A stretch of DNA of 64,000 bases from CAYLMM01 sp964384825 (GCA_964384825.1 CAYLMM010000007.1:11761-75760); one strand, 5' to 3'. Numbered from the stretch's first letter, positions 7,560 to 17,818 are shown. Notes: a model not told the origin generated them from the sequence alone. Translations and numbers: made by a program.

Positions 7560-8210
7560 GTGGACCGCTCGACCCATTCGGCCCGCGACGCAGAGGCTTT
7601 CCGGCCGGGCGGCGAATTCCAGTCGCCGGCCCTGGAAAGGCTCGTGCGCGCGCTCGGGCGCCTGCCCGGGCTCGGGCGCAAGTCGGCGACCCGCATCGCC
7701 CTGAGCCTCGTGCAGGACGGTGGAGAGTCCTCCGGCGAACTGGTCGCGGCGGTGGGCGAGGCCCTCGAACACGTTCGCAACTGCTCGCGCTGCGGCGCCA
7801 TCACCGAAGACGATCCCTGCTCCATCTGCCTCTCGGCCGCCCGCGATTCCTCGCTGCTGTGCGTGGTCGCCTCGCCGGTGGACATCCTGCCCTTCGAGAA
7901 GGCCGGATTCTTCCGCGGGCGCTACTTCGTGCTGCAGGGGCTGCTTTCGCCCCTGGACGGGGTGCGGGCCGAGGACCTGCCCTTCGGGCGCATGCTCGAG
8001 CGGGTCGACGCCGACGGGGTGACCGAGCTGGTCCTGGCCCTCGACGCCAGCGTCGAAGGCGAGGCCACGGCACTGTACATCCAGCGCCTGCTGTCCGGCC
8101 GCCCGGTCAACGTCTCGCGTCTGGCCACCGGGATTCCGGTCGGCGGCGCCCTGGCCTACACCGACGAGGCCACCCTCCAGCGCGCGTTCCAGTTCCGCAC
8201 CGGCGTCTGA
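7560..8210 (+). CDS. recR: Recombination mediator RecR
   Basis: RecR works with RecF/RecO to load RecA on gapped DNA. The 216-aa product has the helix-hairpin-helix LGRLPGLGRKSATRIAL, a four-Cys zinc finger (CSRCGAITEDDPCSIC, about residues 80-95), and a Toprim domain starting LLCVVASPVDILPFEKAG. The conserved C-terminal element is GGALAYTDEATLQRA. The GTG at 7560, 4 nt after the ebfC stop, adds an N-terminal extension of about 20 residues relative to typical RecR, and no good ribosome-binding site is visible. Translation may be coupled to ebfC. Confidence 0.93.
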   Translation: MDRSTHSARDAEAFRPGGEFQSPALERLVRALGRLPGLGRKSATRIALSLVQDGGESSGELVAAVGEALEHVRNCSRCGAITEDDPCSICLSAARDSSLLCVVASPVDILPFEKAGFFRGRYFVLQGLLSPLDGVRAEDLPFGRMLERVDADGVTELVLALDASVEGEATALYIQRLLSGRPVNVSRLATGIPVGGALAYTDEATLQRAFQFRTGV

Positions 8211-8302
8211 TTCCCTTCTCGCCTCTCAAGGGCCGGCTTCCCGCGACGATACCCGGATGACGGATGGGATCGTCCCGAGGATCATCATGCCGGGAGGTGA
8301 AC

Positions 8303-9388
8303 TTGACGCCCCTGGAAGGGACCGCTTTCGAAACCGCCTATCGCGACCTGTGCGCGATGCTGTCGGAGCTGCGGGCCGAGGTCGGAGCGCGCGCCGCGCT
8401 GCTGGCCGACGCCGGCGGCCGCCTCGTGCTGCAGGCCGGCGAGACTCCCGGCGCCGATCCGGGGCGCATGACCCTCGACTGCGCCGAAGCCTTCCCGCAT
8501 CCCGGCGCGCCGGGCGCGGCGACGGCCGTTATCGGCGGTCCCGGCGGCGATGTCTACATCCGCCGCCTGGAGTCGGGGATGATGCTGGTGCTGCCCCTGG
8601 GTTCGGGGACCGCCCCAGGATTCGTCCGCCGCCGCTGCCGGAGCCGGTCGGGGCCGCTCGATGTCCTGCTGGCCGGAATCCGGGCCGCGGCCGCGGACGC
8701 CTCCGATCCCCGCGAGCGATTCACCGAGGAGCTGACCGCCCGGATCGACGCCCTGCTCGCGGGCGAGGGGCCCCGGCCGGCGGATGCCTGTCGTCCGCGC
8801 CCGGAGCGCCCGCGGCCTTCGCGCCTGATCAGCAAGGTCGTGTTCTGGGGCCCGGGCCTGGGCGGCAAGACGGCCAACCTTCGCGCCCTGCGCGACCGGA
8901 TCGATCCGCGGCGCCGTGGCCCGCTGACGGTGCTGGATCCCGGCGGCGACCCCGGCGCCCGCTGCGAATTCCTGCCGGTGGATCTCGGCGATATCCTGGG
9001 CCTCGGCGTCCGCTTCCATCTCTGGACCACGCCCGGCCGCCTGACCGCAGCCGCGGTCCGCCGCCGCATGCTCGCCGGGGCCGACGGAGTGATCTTCGTC
9101 GCCGACAGCGCTCCGGACCGGGTCGAGGCCACGGTCGTCTCCTGGCACGAGTTGCTCGACGGGCTGCGCGAAGCCGGCCGCGATCCGGAATCGCTGCCGA
9201 TGATCCTGCAGTACAACAAGCGCGATTTTCCCGGCGCCCTGCCGCTCGAGCGCCTCGAGGAGGATCTGAACGCGGCGGCCCGCCTCAGCCATCCGGCCAC
9301 CGCGCTGGTCGGCGACGGCGTCGTCGAGACCTTCCGTTTCCTGGCGCGCCGCATCGCCCGCGATCTCGGCGCCGACGCGCATCCCTGA
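8303..9388 (+). CDS. Roadblock/LC7-MglA fusion GTPase
   Basis: The 361-aa protein joins a Roadblock/MglB-like N-terminal domain (about residues 1-130, with RAALLADAGGRLVLQAGE) to an MglA-type small GTPase (about 178-330). The GTPase part has P-loop WGPGLGGKTANL (about 183-189), FLPVDLGDILGLGVRFHLWTTPG, GADGVIFVADS, and the guanine-specificity motif QYNKRD (about 304-308). In Myxococcus, MglB is a separate GAP/GEF partner of the polarity switch MglA; here partner and switch are one chain. Aligned from memory to MglA, switch Arg53 is replaced by Pro and Gln82 by Arg, so normal GTP hydrolysis is doubtful. The TTG at 8303 is chosen because GGAGGTGA (8293-8300) precedes it; an ATG at 8264 lacks a site. 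Confidence 0.8.
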   Translation: MTPLEGTAFETAYRDLCAMLSELRAEVGARAALLADAGGRLVLQAGETPGADPGRMTLDCAEAFPHPGAPGAATAVIGGPGGDVYIRRLESGMMLVLPLGSGTAPGFVRRRCRSRSGPLDVLLAGIRAAAADASDPRERFTEELTARIDALLAGEGPRPADACRPRPERPRPSRLISKVVFWGPGLGGKTANLRALRDRIDPRRRGPLTVLDPGGDPGARCEFLPVDLGDILGLGVRFHLWTTPGRLTAAAVRRRMLAGADGVIFVADSAPDRVEATVVSWHELLDGLREAGRDPESLPMILQYNKRDFPGALPLERLEEDLNAAARLSHPATALVGDGVVETFRFLARRIARDLGADAHP

Positions 9389-9402
9389 GTCCCCGGCCGT
9401 CG

Positions 9403-9431
9403 TTGATTCCCCGCCCCGGTTGTTCTATGTT
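9403..9431 (+). promoter_or_regulatory. Predicted promoter of pgpA-cinA-thpR
   Basis: TTGATT (9403-9408), a 17-nt spacer and TATGTT (9426-9431), between the GTPase stop and the pgpA start at 9473. Confidence 0.5.
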
Positions 9432-9472
9432 CGCCTGACCGCGCCGGATGTTCCGGCCGGAAAGGAGGACCC

Positions 9473-9925
9473 TTGCGTCGTTTCCTGATCTACATCTTCG
9501 GCACCTTCTGCGGCACGGGCTACGCTCCGATCGCGCCAGCGACGGCGGCCAGCCTGGCCTTCACGTTGATCTGGGGACTGACCGCCCCGGTTCCCGCGTC
9601 CCTGCAGATCGGCCTGCTGATCCTGGTCTGCGTTCTCGGCGTTCCGGCCGCCACCTGGCTCGAGCGCCGTCACGGGGAGGACCCGCACCTGGTGGTCTGC
9701 GACGAGATCGCGGGCATGCTGGTGACCTTCCTGATGATCAGCACCGGCTGGGTCGGTTGGCTGGCCGGCTTCTTCTGGTTCCGGGTCTTCGACATCCTCA
9801 AGCCCTGGCCGGTGCGTCGTCTCGAGCGGTTGCCCGAAGGCTGGGGGATCATGGCCGACGATCTGCTCGCCGGCGTCTACGCTCATATCGCCCTGCGGAT
9901 CACCCTGGCGGTGACCGGATGGTGA
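9473..9925 (+). CDS. pgpA: Phosphatidylglycerophosphatase A
   Basis: An integral membrane enzyme that dephosphorylates phosphatidylglycerol phosphate to phosphatidylglycerol. The 150-aa product has family motifs GTGYAPIAPAT near the N-terminus, CDEIAGM, FRVFDILKPWP and GIMADDLLAG, with several hydrophobic helices. The TTG at 9473 is well supported by AAAGGAGG at 9460-9467. The stop overlaps the cinA start (ATGGTGA), so the two are translationally coupled. Confidence 0.93.
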   Translation: MRRFLIYIFGTFCGTGYAPIAPATAASLAFTLIWGLTAPVPASLQIGLLILVCVLGVPAATWLERRHGEDPHLVVCDEIAGMLVTFLMISTGWVGWLAGFFWFRVFDILKPWPVRRLERLPEGWGIMADDLLAGVYAHIALRITLAVTGW

Positions 9926-11220
9926 GCGCCGCCGCACCCGTCCCTTCGGTCCGGCTGATCTCGGTCGGGGACGAGCTCCTCTGCGGGCGGACCATCGACA
10001 CCAACGGCCCCGAGGTGCAGAGGGAACTCGGCTCGCGCGGGATTCCCGTCGCCGCGGCCGCGGTCGTGCCGGACGAGGCGCGGGCCATCGCCGAAGCTTT
10101 GGAGTCGGTTCCTTCCGGAGCGCTGGCGATCATGACCGGCGGCCTGGGGCCGACCGACGACGATCTGACCCGCGAGGCGGTCGCCGTCTGGGCCGAGGCT
10201 CCTTTGAGGATCGACCCGGAGGTGGACTCGTCCCTTTCGCGGCGCTGCCGCGTCCGCGGGAGGCCTTACGGCGAGGGCATGAAACGCCAGGCCCGGGTGC
10301 CGGAGGGGATGACCGCGCTGCTCAATCCCGTGGGTTCCGCGCCCTGCCTCTACGGGCGGCTGCGCGGCCGGGATCTGATCCTGTTGCCGGGCGTGCCGTC
10401 GGAGATGAGGGCCCTGCTGCCGTCGGTCCTCGACCTGCTGGTCGCCGACCGGATCCTGCCCGCTTCGCCGCCCACACTGCGATTGCGGACGGCGCGGCTC
10501 TTCGAATCGATCGTCGCCGATCTCTGCGCTCCGATCCGCGAGGCCCGCCCCGCCCTGCGCTGGTCGTGGTGGCTCTCGCGCTGGGGCGTGGATGTCCAGG
10601 TCGGCGCGCCGGCAGGCGCCGATCCGCGGGAGATCGCTGAATTCGAGGCCGCAGCCGCCGAACTGCGCGGCGTTCTGGGGAATCATGTCTTCGCCGAAGA
10701 CGGCTCGGATCTGCCGGCGGTGGTGCTGGACCTGCTGGTCGATCGCGGCCGGACCGTCGCGGTGGCGGAATCCTGCTCCGGCGGGATGCTCGGCGCCGCG
10801 TTGACCGACGTTCCCGGGGCTTCGCGGGTCTTCCGGGGCGGAATCCTGGCTTACGCCAACGAGGTCAAGCAGAGCCGGCTCGGCGTTTCCGCCGGGATCC
10901 TAGAGCGCGACGGCGCCGTCAGCGGCGCCTGCGCCGAGGCGATGGCCGCCGGTTGCCGCGAGGCGATCGGCAGCGACTACGCTTTGTCGATCACCGGCAT
11001 CGCCGGACCCGGCGGCGCCACGCCGGGCAAACCGGTCGGCACCCACTGGGTCGGGCTGGCGACGCCGGATGCGACGACCGCCGCGATGATCCATCTGCCC
11101 GCCGGACGCGGCCGCAATCGCGAACTGGCCGTGGCCCTGGCTCTCGACACGCTGCGCGTCCATCTGCAGGAAACGGACCATCGCGAAAGGGCCCGGCCCG
11201 ACGCGGGAGGCCGGTCGTGA
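9919..11220 (+). CDS. cinA: CinA-family protein: nicotinamide-nucleotide amidohydrolase
   Basis: The 433-aa protein has an N-terminal MoaB/COG1058-like domain (ISVGDELLCGRTIDTNG, ...IMTGGLGPTDDDLTREA). The C-terminal PncC domain (about 270-420) has the NMN deamidase signature VAESCSGGMLGAALTDVPGA, GGILAYANEVK and SITGIAGPGG. The known activity of PncC domains is deamidation of nicotinamide mononucleotide in pyridine-nucleotide recycling; the N-terminal domain has ADP-ribose pyrophosphatase activity in some homologues. cinA next to recA is a classic arrangement, here with thpR between them. Confidence 0.93.
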   Translation: MVSAAAPVPSVRLISVGDELLCGRTIDTNGPEVQRELGSRGIPVAAAAVVPDEARAIAEALESVPSGALAIMTGGLGPTDDDLTREAVAVWAEAPLRIDPEVDSSLSRRCRVRGRPYGEGMKRQARVPEGMTALLNPVGSAPCLYGRLRGRDLILLPGVPSEMRALLPSVLDLLVADRILPASPPTLRLRTARLFESIVADLCAPIREARPALRWSWWLSRWGVDVQVGAPAGADPREIAEFEAAAAELRGVLGNHVFAEDGSDLPAVVLDLLVDRGRTVAVAESCSGGMLGAALTDVPGASRVFRGGILAYANEVKQSRLGVSAGILERDGAVSGACAEAMAAGCREAIGSDYALSITGIAGPGGATPGKPVGTHWVGLATPDATTAAMIHLPAGRGRNRELAVALALDTLRVHLQETDHRERARPDAGGRS

Positions 11221-11780
11221 GGCTGTTCGTGGCCGTCGACCCGGGGGAACGTCTGCGGGCGGACCTGTCAACCGGGATCGACGAGCCGCGGCGCGCGCTG
11301 AGGGCCCGCTGGGTGGATCCGCGTCGGCTCCATATCACCCTGATGTTCCTGGGGGAGAGGCCGGAATCGGATCTGCCCGCGCTGCGCGAAGCCCTGCTTG
11401 ACGCCGTCGCGCCGCACGGGGCATTCACCGTGGTTCCCGGGGATCCGGGATGCTTTCCCGACGGGCGGCGGCCCCGGGTGCTGTTCTTGCACATGGAGAG
11501 CGGCGGGGCCCTGGAGCAACTGGCCGCGGCGGTGCGCAAGGCCGTCGCCGGGCGTTTTCCCGCGGAAGGCTTCGACGACAAGCCCTTCCGTCCCCATCTG
11601 ACCCTGGCTCGTTTCCGGACTCCGCCTCCGGCGACCGATCTGGAGACCGCGATCGCGGCCCTGCCCCGGGATCTGGATCCGTTCCAGATCCGCGCCGCGA
11701 GGCTGGTCCGGAGCCGTCTGACGCCCGATGGACCTCTCTACGACGATCTGGCGGTTTTCACGCTGGCGCCCTCCCGCTGA
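11217..11780 (+). CDS. thpR: RNA 2',3'-cyclic phosphodiesterase (ThpR/LigT)
   Basis: A 2H-phosphoesterase that opens 2',3'-cyclic phosphates on RNA. The 187-aa product shows the two HxTL motifs: HITLMFLGE (about residue 37) and HLTLARFR (about residue 125). The family opening [13 protein letters not shown] is present. The GTG at 11217 overlaps the cinA stop by 4 nt (GTGA). Length and motif spacing are normal for the family. Confidence 0.9.
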   Translation: MRLFVAVDPGERLRADLSTGIDEPRRALRARWVDPRRLHITLMFLGERPESDLPALREALLDAVAPHGAFTVVPGDPGCFPDGRRPRVLFLHMESGGALEQLAAAVRKAVAGRFPAEGFDDKPFRPHLTLARFRTPPPATDLETAIAALPRDLDPFQIRAARLVRSRLTPDGPLYDDLAVFTLAPSR

Positions 11781-11923
11781 TCGTTGTATGGTTCTCGCGC
11801 CGTCGCGGCGATGGCTTTCCGGGGGAGCCGCGCAACGGAAAGAGAGCCGAGATACGGCCGCCGGGTCGTCCATCCGCAGCCTCCCGGAACGCAGTCTTCG
11901 ATACATCCCGAAGGAGTGATCAG

Positions 11924-13039
<1,116 letters not shown>

Positions 13040-13705
13040 ATGGCCATGACGGGCGACGAGGAGGTCCGTCTGCTCACCTGTCTGCCGGCCGAGAACGGCG
13101 TGGTGGTGACCCTGAGCGACGGTTCGGTCCTCGAGGTGGCGGAGGTTTCTCTGCCCGATGGAATGCCTGCGGCGGGGGAACTCGTTTCCCCCGCCGTTCT
13201 TTTGGAACTGCGCGAGGCCGCCGCCCGCAAGGAGATCGCCCGGCGCGTCTTCCGGATGATCGACCGGCGGATGCACACGCGGGCCGACCTGAGGCGCAAG
13301 CTGAACCGCGCCGGCTACGACCGGGGGCCGATCGACAGGGTCCTCGACGGTTTCGTCGAGCAGGGCCTGGTCAGCGACCGGGCCTATGCCGAGGCCTGGT
13401 GCCGTGACACCCTGGCCGACCGGCCGGTCGGCGGGCGTTACATGGTCGCCAAGCTGGCGGCCAAGGGCGTCGAACGCGGACTCGCCGAGGGTGTCGTCGC
13501 CCAGATGCTGTCGCCTGAACGGGAACGCGAACTGGCGCTGGTCGCGGCGCGGAAATGGTGGATGCGGCGCCGGGTCGGCGCCGATCCCCGCGATCCCGCG
13601 GTCGTGGCCAAGGCTGTGCGTTTCCTGTCCGGCCGCGGATTTCCCTACGCCGCCGCGCGCGCAGCTTTCCGCGCCGCGGCCGCCGAAGCGAAGGAGGACG
13701 CTTGA
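13040..13705 (+). CDS. recX: Regulatory protein RecX
   Basis: RecX binds RecA filaments and limits their growth. The 221-aa product shows the three-helix repeats of the family: VFRMIDRRMHTRADLRRKLNRAGY, IDRVLDGFVEQGLVSDRAYAEAW and the C-terminal ALVAARKWW...AVRFLSGRGFPY. The N-terminal 50 residues (LLTCLPAENGVVVTLSDGS) match the extended RecX type. The ATG at 13040 directly follows the recA TAG; a second ATG at 13046 is also possible. Confidence 0.9.
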   Translation: MAMTGDEEVRLLTCLPAENGVVVTLSDGSVLEVAEVSLPDGMPAAGELVSPAVLLELREAAARKEIARRVFRMIDRRMHTRADLRRKLNRAGYDRGPIDRVLDGFVEQGLVSDRAYAEAWCRDTLADRPVGGRYMVAKLAAKGVERGLAEGVVAQMLSPERERELALVAARKWWMRRRVGADPRDPAVVAKAVRFLSGRGFPYAAARAAFRAAAAEAKEDA

Positions 13706-14553
13706 GGATCCTGGTCACCGGAGCTGCCGGCATGCTGGGGCGGGCCCTGATGGATGCCGCCGCCGAGAATCACCTGGTCGCGGGCGTGGACCTGCCCGAC
13801 GGGAACCTGGCCGAGCCGGGGGTGGCCGCCGGACTGGTGGACCGCCATCGGCCGGATCAGGTCGTTCACGCCGCCGCGTTCACCGATGTCGACGGCGCCG
13901 AGACCAGCCGCGACGAGGCCCGGTCCGCCAACGCCGACGCCACCGGTCTGCTGGCCGCCGCATGCGCCGGGGCCGGCTGCGGCCTGGTCTATGTGAGCAC
14001 CGATTACGTTTTCCCCGGCACCGCCGCCGAGGGCTACGCCGAAGAGGATCCCCGCGATCCGGTCAACCACTACGGCCGGACCAAGGCCATGGGCGAGGAT
14101 CACGTGCTGGCCATGGGCGAAGCGGGGAAGGTCGTCCGCACGAGCTGGCTCTTCGGACCCGGCCCACGCAATTTCGTGTTGACCATCCGGCGCCTGTTGG
14201 CCGACCGTCCGACCCTGAAGGTCGTCGACGACCAGACCGGTTGCCCCACCTACGCTCCCGATCTGGCCAGGGTGCTGCTTTACGTCGCGCAGCACGGCGC
14301 CGGCGGGGCGTACCACGCCACCAACCGGGGAACCTGCACCTGGTGGGGCTTCGCGCGCGAAATCGCGCGCCTGAGCGGGGCCGATCCCGACCGGATCGAG
14401 CCCTGCGCCTCGACCGAGTATCCGACGGCGGCCCGGCGGCCCGCCTGCTCGATTCTTCGCAGCAGCCGCCTCGAACAGATCGGCTGTCCGGAGCGTCCGG
14501 CTTGGCAGGACGCGCTGAAACGATATTTTTCATGGTTCGACGCCGGCGAATGA
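13702..14553 (+). CDS. rfbD: dTDP-4-dehydrorhamnose reductase (RmlD)
   Basis: Catalyses the last step of dTDP-L-rhamnose synthesis. The 283-aa extended short-chain dehydrogenase has the NAD(P)-binding GAAGMLGRAL at the N-terminus, VHAAAFTDVDGAE, and the catalytic YxxxK in HYGRTKAMGE. RTSWLFGPG and TGCPTYAPDLA are typical of RmlD. The TTG at 13702 overlaps the recX stop (TTGA) and uses AAGGAGG inside recX. rmlA, rmlB and rmlC are not in the window. It begins a small surface-glycan block. Confidence 0.9.
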   Translation: MRILVTGAAGMLGRALMDAAAENHLVAGVDLPDGNLAEPGVAAGLVDRHRPDQVVHAAAFTDVDGAETSRDEARSANADATGLLAAACAGAGCGLVYVSTDYVFPGTAAEGYAEEDPRDPVNHYGRTKAMGEDHVLAMGEAGKVVRTSWLFGPGPRNFVLTIRRLLADRPTLKVVDDQTGCPTYAPDLARVLLYVAQHGAGGAYHATNRGTCTWWGFAREIARLSGADPDRIEPCASTEYPTAARRPACSILRSSRLEQIGCPERPAWQDALKRYFSWFDAGE

Positions 14554-14603
14554 CCGCGGCGCGAGCCTGGTCGCCGGGCCCGAAACCACCGGAAGGAAGC
14601 GCA

Positions 14604-15233
14604 ATGAGCCCAGAGAGGGAAGGTCGCGAAGATCGCCGCAGCCGGGCGAAGCGGTTCTTCGGCGAGGATCTCGCCGCCCTGCGGACGGCCCTGGTCGCGA
14701 TGGGGGCCGCCCAGCGCGACGCCGTCCTGGCCCTGGCCGACGACGTGGACGCGGCCTGGGACCGCGGCGGCAAGCTGCTGATCTGCGGCAACGGCGGATC
14801 GGCCGCCGATTCCCAGCATATCGCGGCCGAGCTGGTCGGCCGCTTCCACCGCGATCGCCCCGCCTTCGCCGCGGTCGCGTTGACGGTCAACAGCTCGATC
14901 ACCACCGCGGTGGGCAACGACTACGGCTTCGACGAGATCTTCGCCCGGCAGGTCGCGGGCCTGGGAAGGCCCGGGGACGTCCTGCTGGCCATCTCCACTT
15001 CGGGCAATTCGTCCAACTGCGTACGGGCGGTGGCTGCGGCCAAGGAGATCGGGATGAAGGTCCACGGTTTTCTCGGCGGCGACGGCGGCCGGCTGGCGGC
15101 GCAGCTCGACGGGGCGATGATCGCGCCCGCCGTCGACACGCCCCGCATCCAGGAGATCCATATCGCGATGGGGCACTTGCTGTGCCGGATCCTCGAGGAC
15201 CGGCGCGCCGGGGAGGGAGCCGACGATGCCTGA
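14604..15233 (+). CDS. gmhA: SIS-domain phosphoheptose isomerase (GmhA)
   Basis: Converts sedoheptulose 7-phosphate to D-glycero-D-manno-heptose 7-phosphate, the first step of ADP- or GDP-heptose synthesis. The 209-aa protein has the SIS core LLICGNGGSAADSQHIAAELVGRF, then NDYGFDEIFARQVAGLGRPGDVLLAISTSGNS and the C-terminal IQEIHIAMGHLLC. The ATG at 14604 is preceded by GGAAGGAAG. DiaA is a related alternative, but the sugar-gene context favours GmhA. It overlaps the following glycosyltransferase by 8 nt. Confidence 0.88.
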   Translation: MSPEREGREDRRSRAKRFFGEDLAALRTALVAMGAAQRDAVLALADDVDAAWDRGGKLLICGNGGSAADSQHIAAELVGRFHRDRPAFAAVALTVNSSITTAVGNDYGFDEIFARQVAGLGRPGDVLLAISTSGNSSNCVRAVAAAKEIGMKVHGFLGGDGGRLAAQLDGAMIAPAVDTPRIQEIHIAMGHLLCRILEDRRAGEGADDA

Positions 15234-16410
15234 GCCGCGGCTTCCGGCGGGACGGCGCGTCGCCCTGGTCCACGACTGGCTCAACGGCATGCGCGGCGGC
15301 GAGAAATGTCTCGAGGTCTTCTGCGAGATCTTTCCCGAGGCCGACATCTTCACCCTGCTGCACGAGCCCGGCGCGGTCGGCGACATCATCGAAAGCCACC
15401 GCATCCGCACCTCGTCCCTGGTCCGGCTGCCGGGTTTCCGCACCCGCTACCGCTGGGCCCTGCCGCTGTTCCCGCGCGCGATCGAGAGCTTCGACCTTTC
15501 GGACTACGACCTGGTCCTGTCGAGCAGCCATTGCGTGGCCAAGTCGGCCGTGCCGGCTCCCGGGGCCCTGTCGGTCTGCTATTGCCACACGCCGATGCGC
15601 TACGTCTGGGACCGTTTCGACGACTACTTCGGCTCCAAGCCGGCGCCGCTGCGCTGGGCCATCGGCGCGGCCGCGGCCTGGCTGCGTCGATGGGACCGGG
15701 CGACGGCCGGCCGCGTGGATCTCTGGCTGGCCAACGCCACCATCGTCCGCCGGCGGATCCTGGAGAACTACGGGGTGGATCCCTCGATCGTCGAGATCGT
15801 GCATCCCCCGGTGGATGTCGAGCGCTTCGGACGCGACCGGGCGCCCGAGCCTCCGGCGGGTCTGGAATCCGGTTCCTACGATCTGGTGATCTCGGCCCTG
15901 GTGCCCTACAAGCGGATCGATCTGGCGGTGCGGGCCGCCAAACGGGTCGGACGGCACCTGGTGGTGGTGGGCAAGGGGCCCGAGAAGGAACGCCTCGCCG
16001 CCCTGGCGGAATCCGCGCCGGGAGAGGGCCGCGTCACTTTCGCCGGCGCGCTGCCTGACGCCGACCTGCCGGCCCACTACGCCCATTGCCGCGCTTTCCT
16101 GTTCCCGGGGCTCGAGGATTTTGGTATCACTCCTCTCGAGGCCACGGCTTGCGGCCGGCCCGTGGTCGCGCTGCGGGCGGGAGGGACGCTCGACACCGTC
16201 GTCGAGGGCCTCAACGGCGTCTTCTTCGACGAGATCGACGAGGACGCCCTGGCCGCGGCCCTGACCGATCCTCGTCTCGACGGCGAGTGGGACGCCGAGG
16301 CCATGGCCGCCCACGCCGCCCGATTCAGCCGCGACCGCTACCGCGCCGAGATGGAATCCGTACTGACCGCCGCCTGGCGGCGCCATCGCGAGGTGAACAG
16401 CGTTGAGTGA
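15226..16410 (+). CDS. Glycosyltransferase family 4
   Basis: A 394-aa GT-B enzyme with N-terminal RVALVHDWLNGMRGGEKCLEVF and CYCHTPMRYVWDRFDDYFG. The C-terminal nucleotide-sugar domain has LVVVGKGPEKERL, TFAGALPDADL and the EX7E-type motif ...LEDFGITPLEATACG. It is likely a mannosyl- or rhamnosyltransferase that extends a lipid-linked glycan; donor and acceptor cannot be assigned. It is packed between gmhA and an initiating sugar-phosphate transferase, overlapping both. Confidence 0.87.
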   Translation: MPEPRLPAGRRVALVHDWLNGMRGGEKCLEVFCEIFPEADIFTLLHEPGAVGDIIESHRIRTSSLVRLPGFRTRYRWALPLFPRAIESFDLSDYDLVLSSSHCVAKSAVPAPGALSVCYCHTPMRYVWDRFDDYFGSKPAPLRWAIGAAAAWLRRWDRATAGRVDLWLANATIVRRRILENYGVDPSIVEIVHPPVDVERFGRDRAPEPPAGLESGSYDLVISALVPYKRIDLAVRAAKRVGRHLVVVGKGPEKERLAALAESAPGEGRVTFAGALPDADLPAHYAHCRAFLFPGLEDFGITPLEATACGRPVVALRAGGTLDTVVEGLNGVFFDEIDEDALAAALTDPRLDGEWDAEAMAAHAARFSRDRYRAEMESVLTAAWRRHREVNSVE

Positions 16411-17818
16411 GACGGTCAAACGCCGACAGCCGCTCTTGCGGCCCACCCTGCTGATGCTCGTGGACGCGGGGCTGCTGGAGGTCGCCTTCCTGGTGACCTA
16501 CTGGTTCCGCTTCCACGCCGGCGTCTGGAAGGTTCCCCTGGGCATCCCGCCGCTGGACGTCTACCTCACCGGCTCGGCGATCGTCCTGGCGGTGTTCTTC
16601 GGCCTGTTCTACTACCTGGGGCTCTACTCGGAACAGCGCATGCTCTCGGTCGAGGAGCAGCTGGTCGGCGTGCTCAAGGGGATCGTCCTGGGATCGATGG
16701 GAGTGCTGGCGCTGACATTCTTCATCCGGGCCCAGACCTTCAGCCGCTCCTTCTTCGGCCTTTTCGTGCTCAGCGCCTCGGTGCTGCTCTGCGCCGGCCG
16801 GCTGGTGAACTACAAGATCCTGGCCCGGGTCACGCGGGATGTCGGCGGCAGACCCCTGCTGCTGGTCGGCGGCGGCCCCATGCGCGAGCAGGTGCGCCGG
16901 GCCGCGGCGATGAACACGAACCTGGGGCTGAACTGCGTGGGCTGGATCGACGTCTCGCCCGATGTCGGAGGGCCGGATACCGGAGGCTCCTGTCCGCGGC
17001 TGGGCGGGCTGGCCGATCTGCGGGAGATCGTGGATTCCCGGGGAATCGAGGTCGTCGCGTTGACGCTGCCGCTGGAACAGCAGCATCTGGTGGGCAGGAT
17101 CACCGGATCGCTGGCCAACCTCAACGTCGACGTCCACCTTGTGCCGGATATGCAGGGGATGGCCGTCAGCCGCGTCAGGCTGACCGAACTCGGGGGGATT
17201 CCCTTCCTCTCTGTGCGCGCGGCGGCCCTCTCGGGAGCCGACCGGATCGTCAAGCGCTCCTTCGACGTCGTGGCCACCGCGGGCGCCATGATCGTGCTCT
17301 CGCCCTTCTTCGCGCTGATCGCCCTGCTGGTCAAGCTCAGCTCGCCGGGGCCGGTCTTCTACGGACAGGACCGCATCGGGCGCGACGGCCGCGAGTTCCG
17401 GATGATGAAGTTCCGCACCATGCGGCCCGACGCCGAATCGTCGAGCGGCCCGGTCTGGACGGTGGAGGACGATCCCCGCGTCACGCGCATCGGCGGTTTC
17501 CTGCGCCGCTACAGCCTCGACGAACTGCCCCAGATCTGGAACGTGCTGGTCGGCGACATGAGCCTGGTGGGGCCCCGTCCCGAGCGGCGTCATTTCGTGG
17601 ATCAGTTCGTCCTCGAGATGCCCCGCTATTTCGAGCGGCACCGGGTCCGGTCGGGTCTGACCGGTTGGGCCCAGGTCAACGGGCTGCGCGGCAACACCAG
17701 CATCGCCGAGCGCACCGTCTACGACCTCTACTACGTGGAGAACTGGTCCCTGGGGCTGGATCTGCGGATCATCCTGATGACGATCCACCACGTCCTGAAG
17801 GGCGAAAACGCTTATTAG
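16403..17818 (+). CDS. Polyprenyl glycosylphosphotransferase (WbaP/WcaJ type)
   Basis: Initiates surface-glycan synthesis by moving a sugar phosphate from a UDP-sugar to undecaprenyl phosphate. The 471-aa protein has four or five N-terminal membrane helices, a Rossmann-like middle region (PLLLVGGGPMREQVRRAA) and a complete C-terminal catalytic domain. That domain contains KRSFDVVATAGAM, GPVFYGQDRIGRDGREFRMMKFRTM, RRYSLDELPQIWNVL with the catalytic Asp-Glu pair, and GDMSLVGPRPE. It is the intact counterpart of the degenerate domain at 56-58 kb. The TTG at 16403 has GAGGTGA upstream. The block ends here. Confidence 0.92.
   Translation: MSETVKRRQPLLRPTLLMLVDAGLLEVAFLVTYWFRFHAGVWKVPLGIPPLDVYLTGSAIVLAVFFGLFYYLGLYSEQRMLSVEEQLVGVLKGIVLGSMGVLALTFFIRAQTFSRSFFGLFVLSASVLLCAGRLVNYKILARVTRDVGGRPLLLVGGGPMREQVRRAAAMNTNLGLNCVGWIDVSPDVGGPDTGGSCPRLGGLADLREIVDSRGIEVVALTLPLEQQHLVGRITGSLANLNVDVHLVPDMQGMAVSRVRLTELGGIPFLSVRAAALSGADRIVKRSFDVVATAGAMIVLSPFFALIALLVKLSSPGPVFYGQDRIGRDGREFRMMKFRTMRPDAESSSGPVWTVEDDPRVTRIGGFLRRYSLDELPQIWNVLVGDMSLVGPRPERRHFVDQFVLEMPRYFERHRVRSGLTGWAQVNGLRGNTSIAERTVYDLYYVENWSLGLDLRIILMTIHHVLKGENAY

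Noticed and set aside
11781..11923. LexA/SOS box upstream of recA
   Set aside because: No palindrome resembling the known E. coli, Bacillus or alpha-proteobacterial LexA sites could be found by eye in the 143-nt gap.
13386..15233. A single 615-codon frame covering recX, rmlD and gmhA
   Set aside because: Only its last 209 codons are real (gmhA, from the ATG at 14604). The rest is out of frame with the well-supported recX and rmlD.
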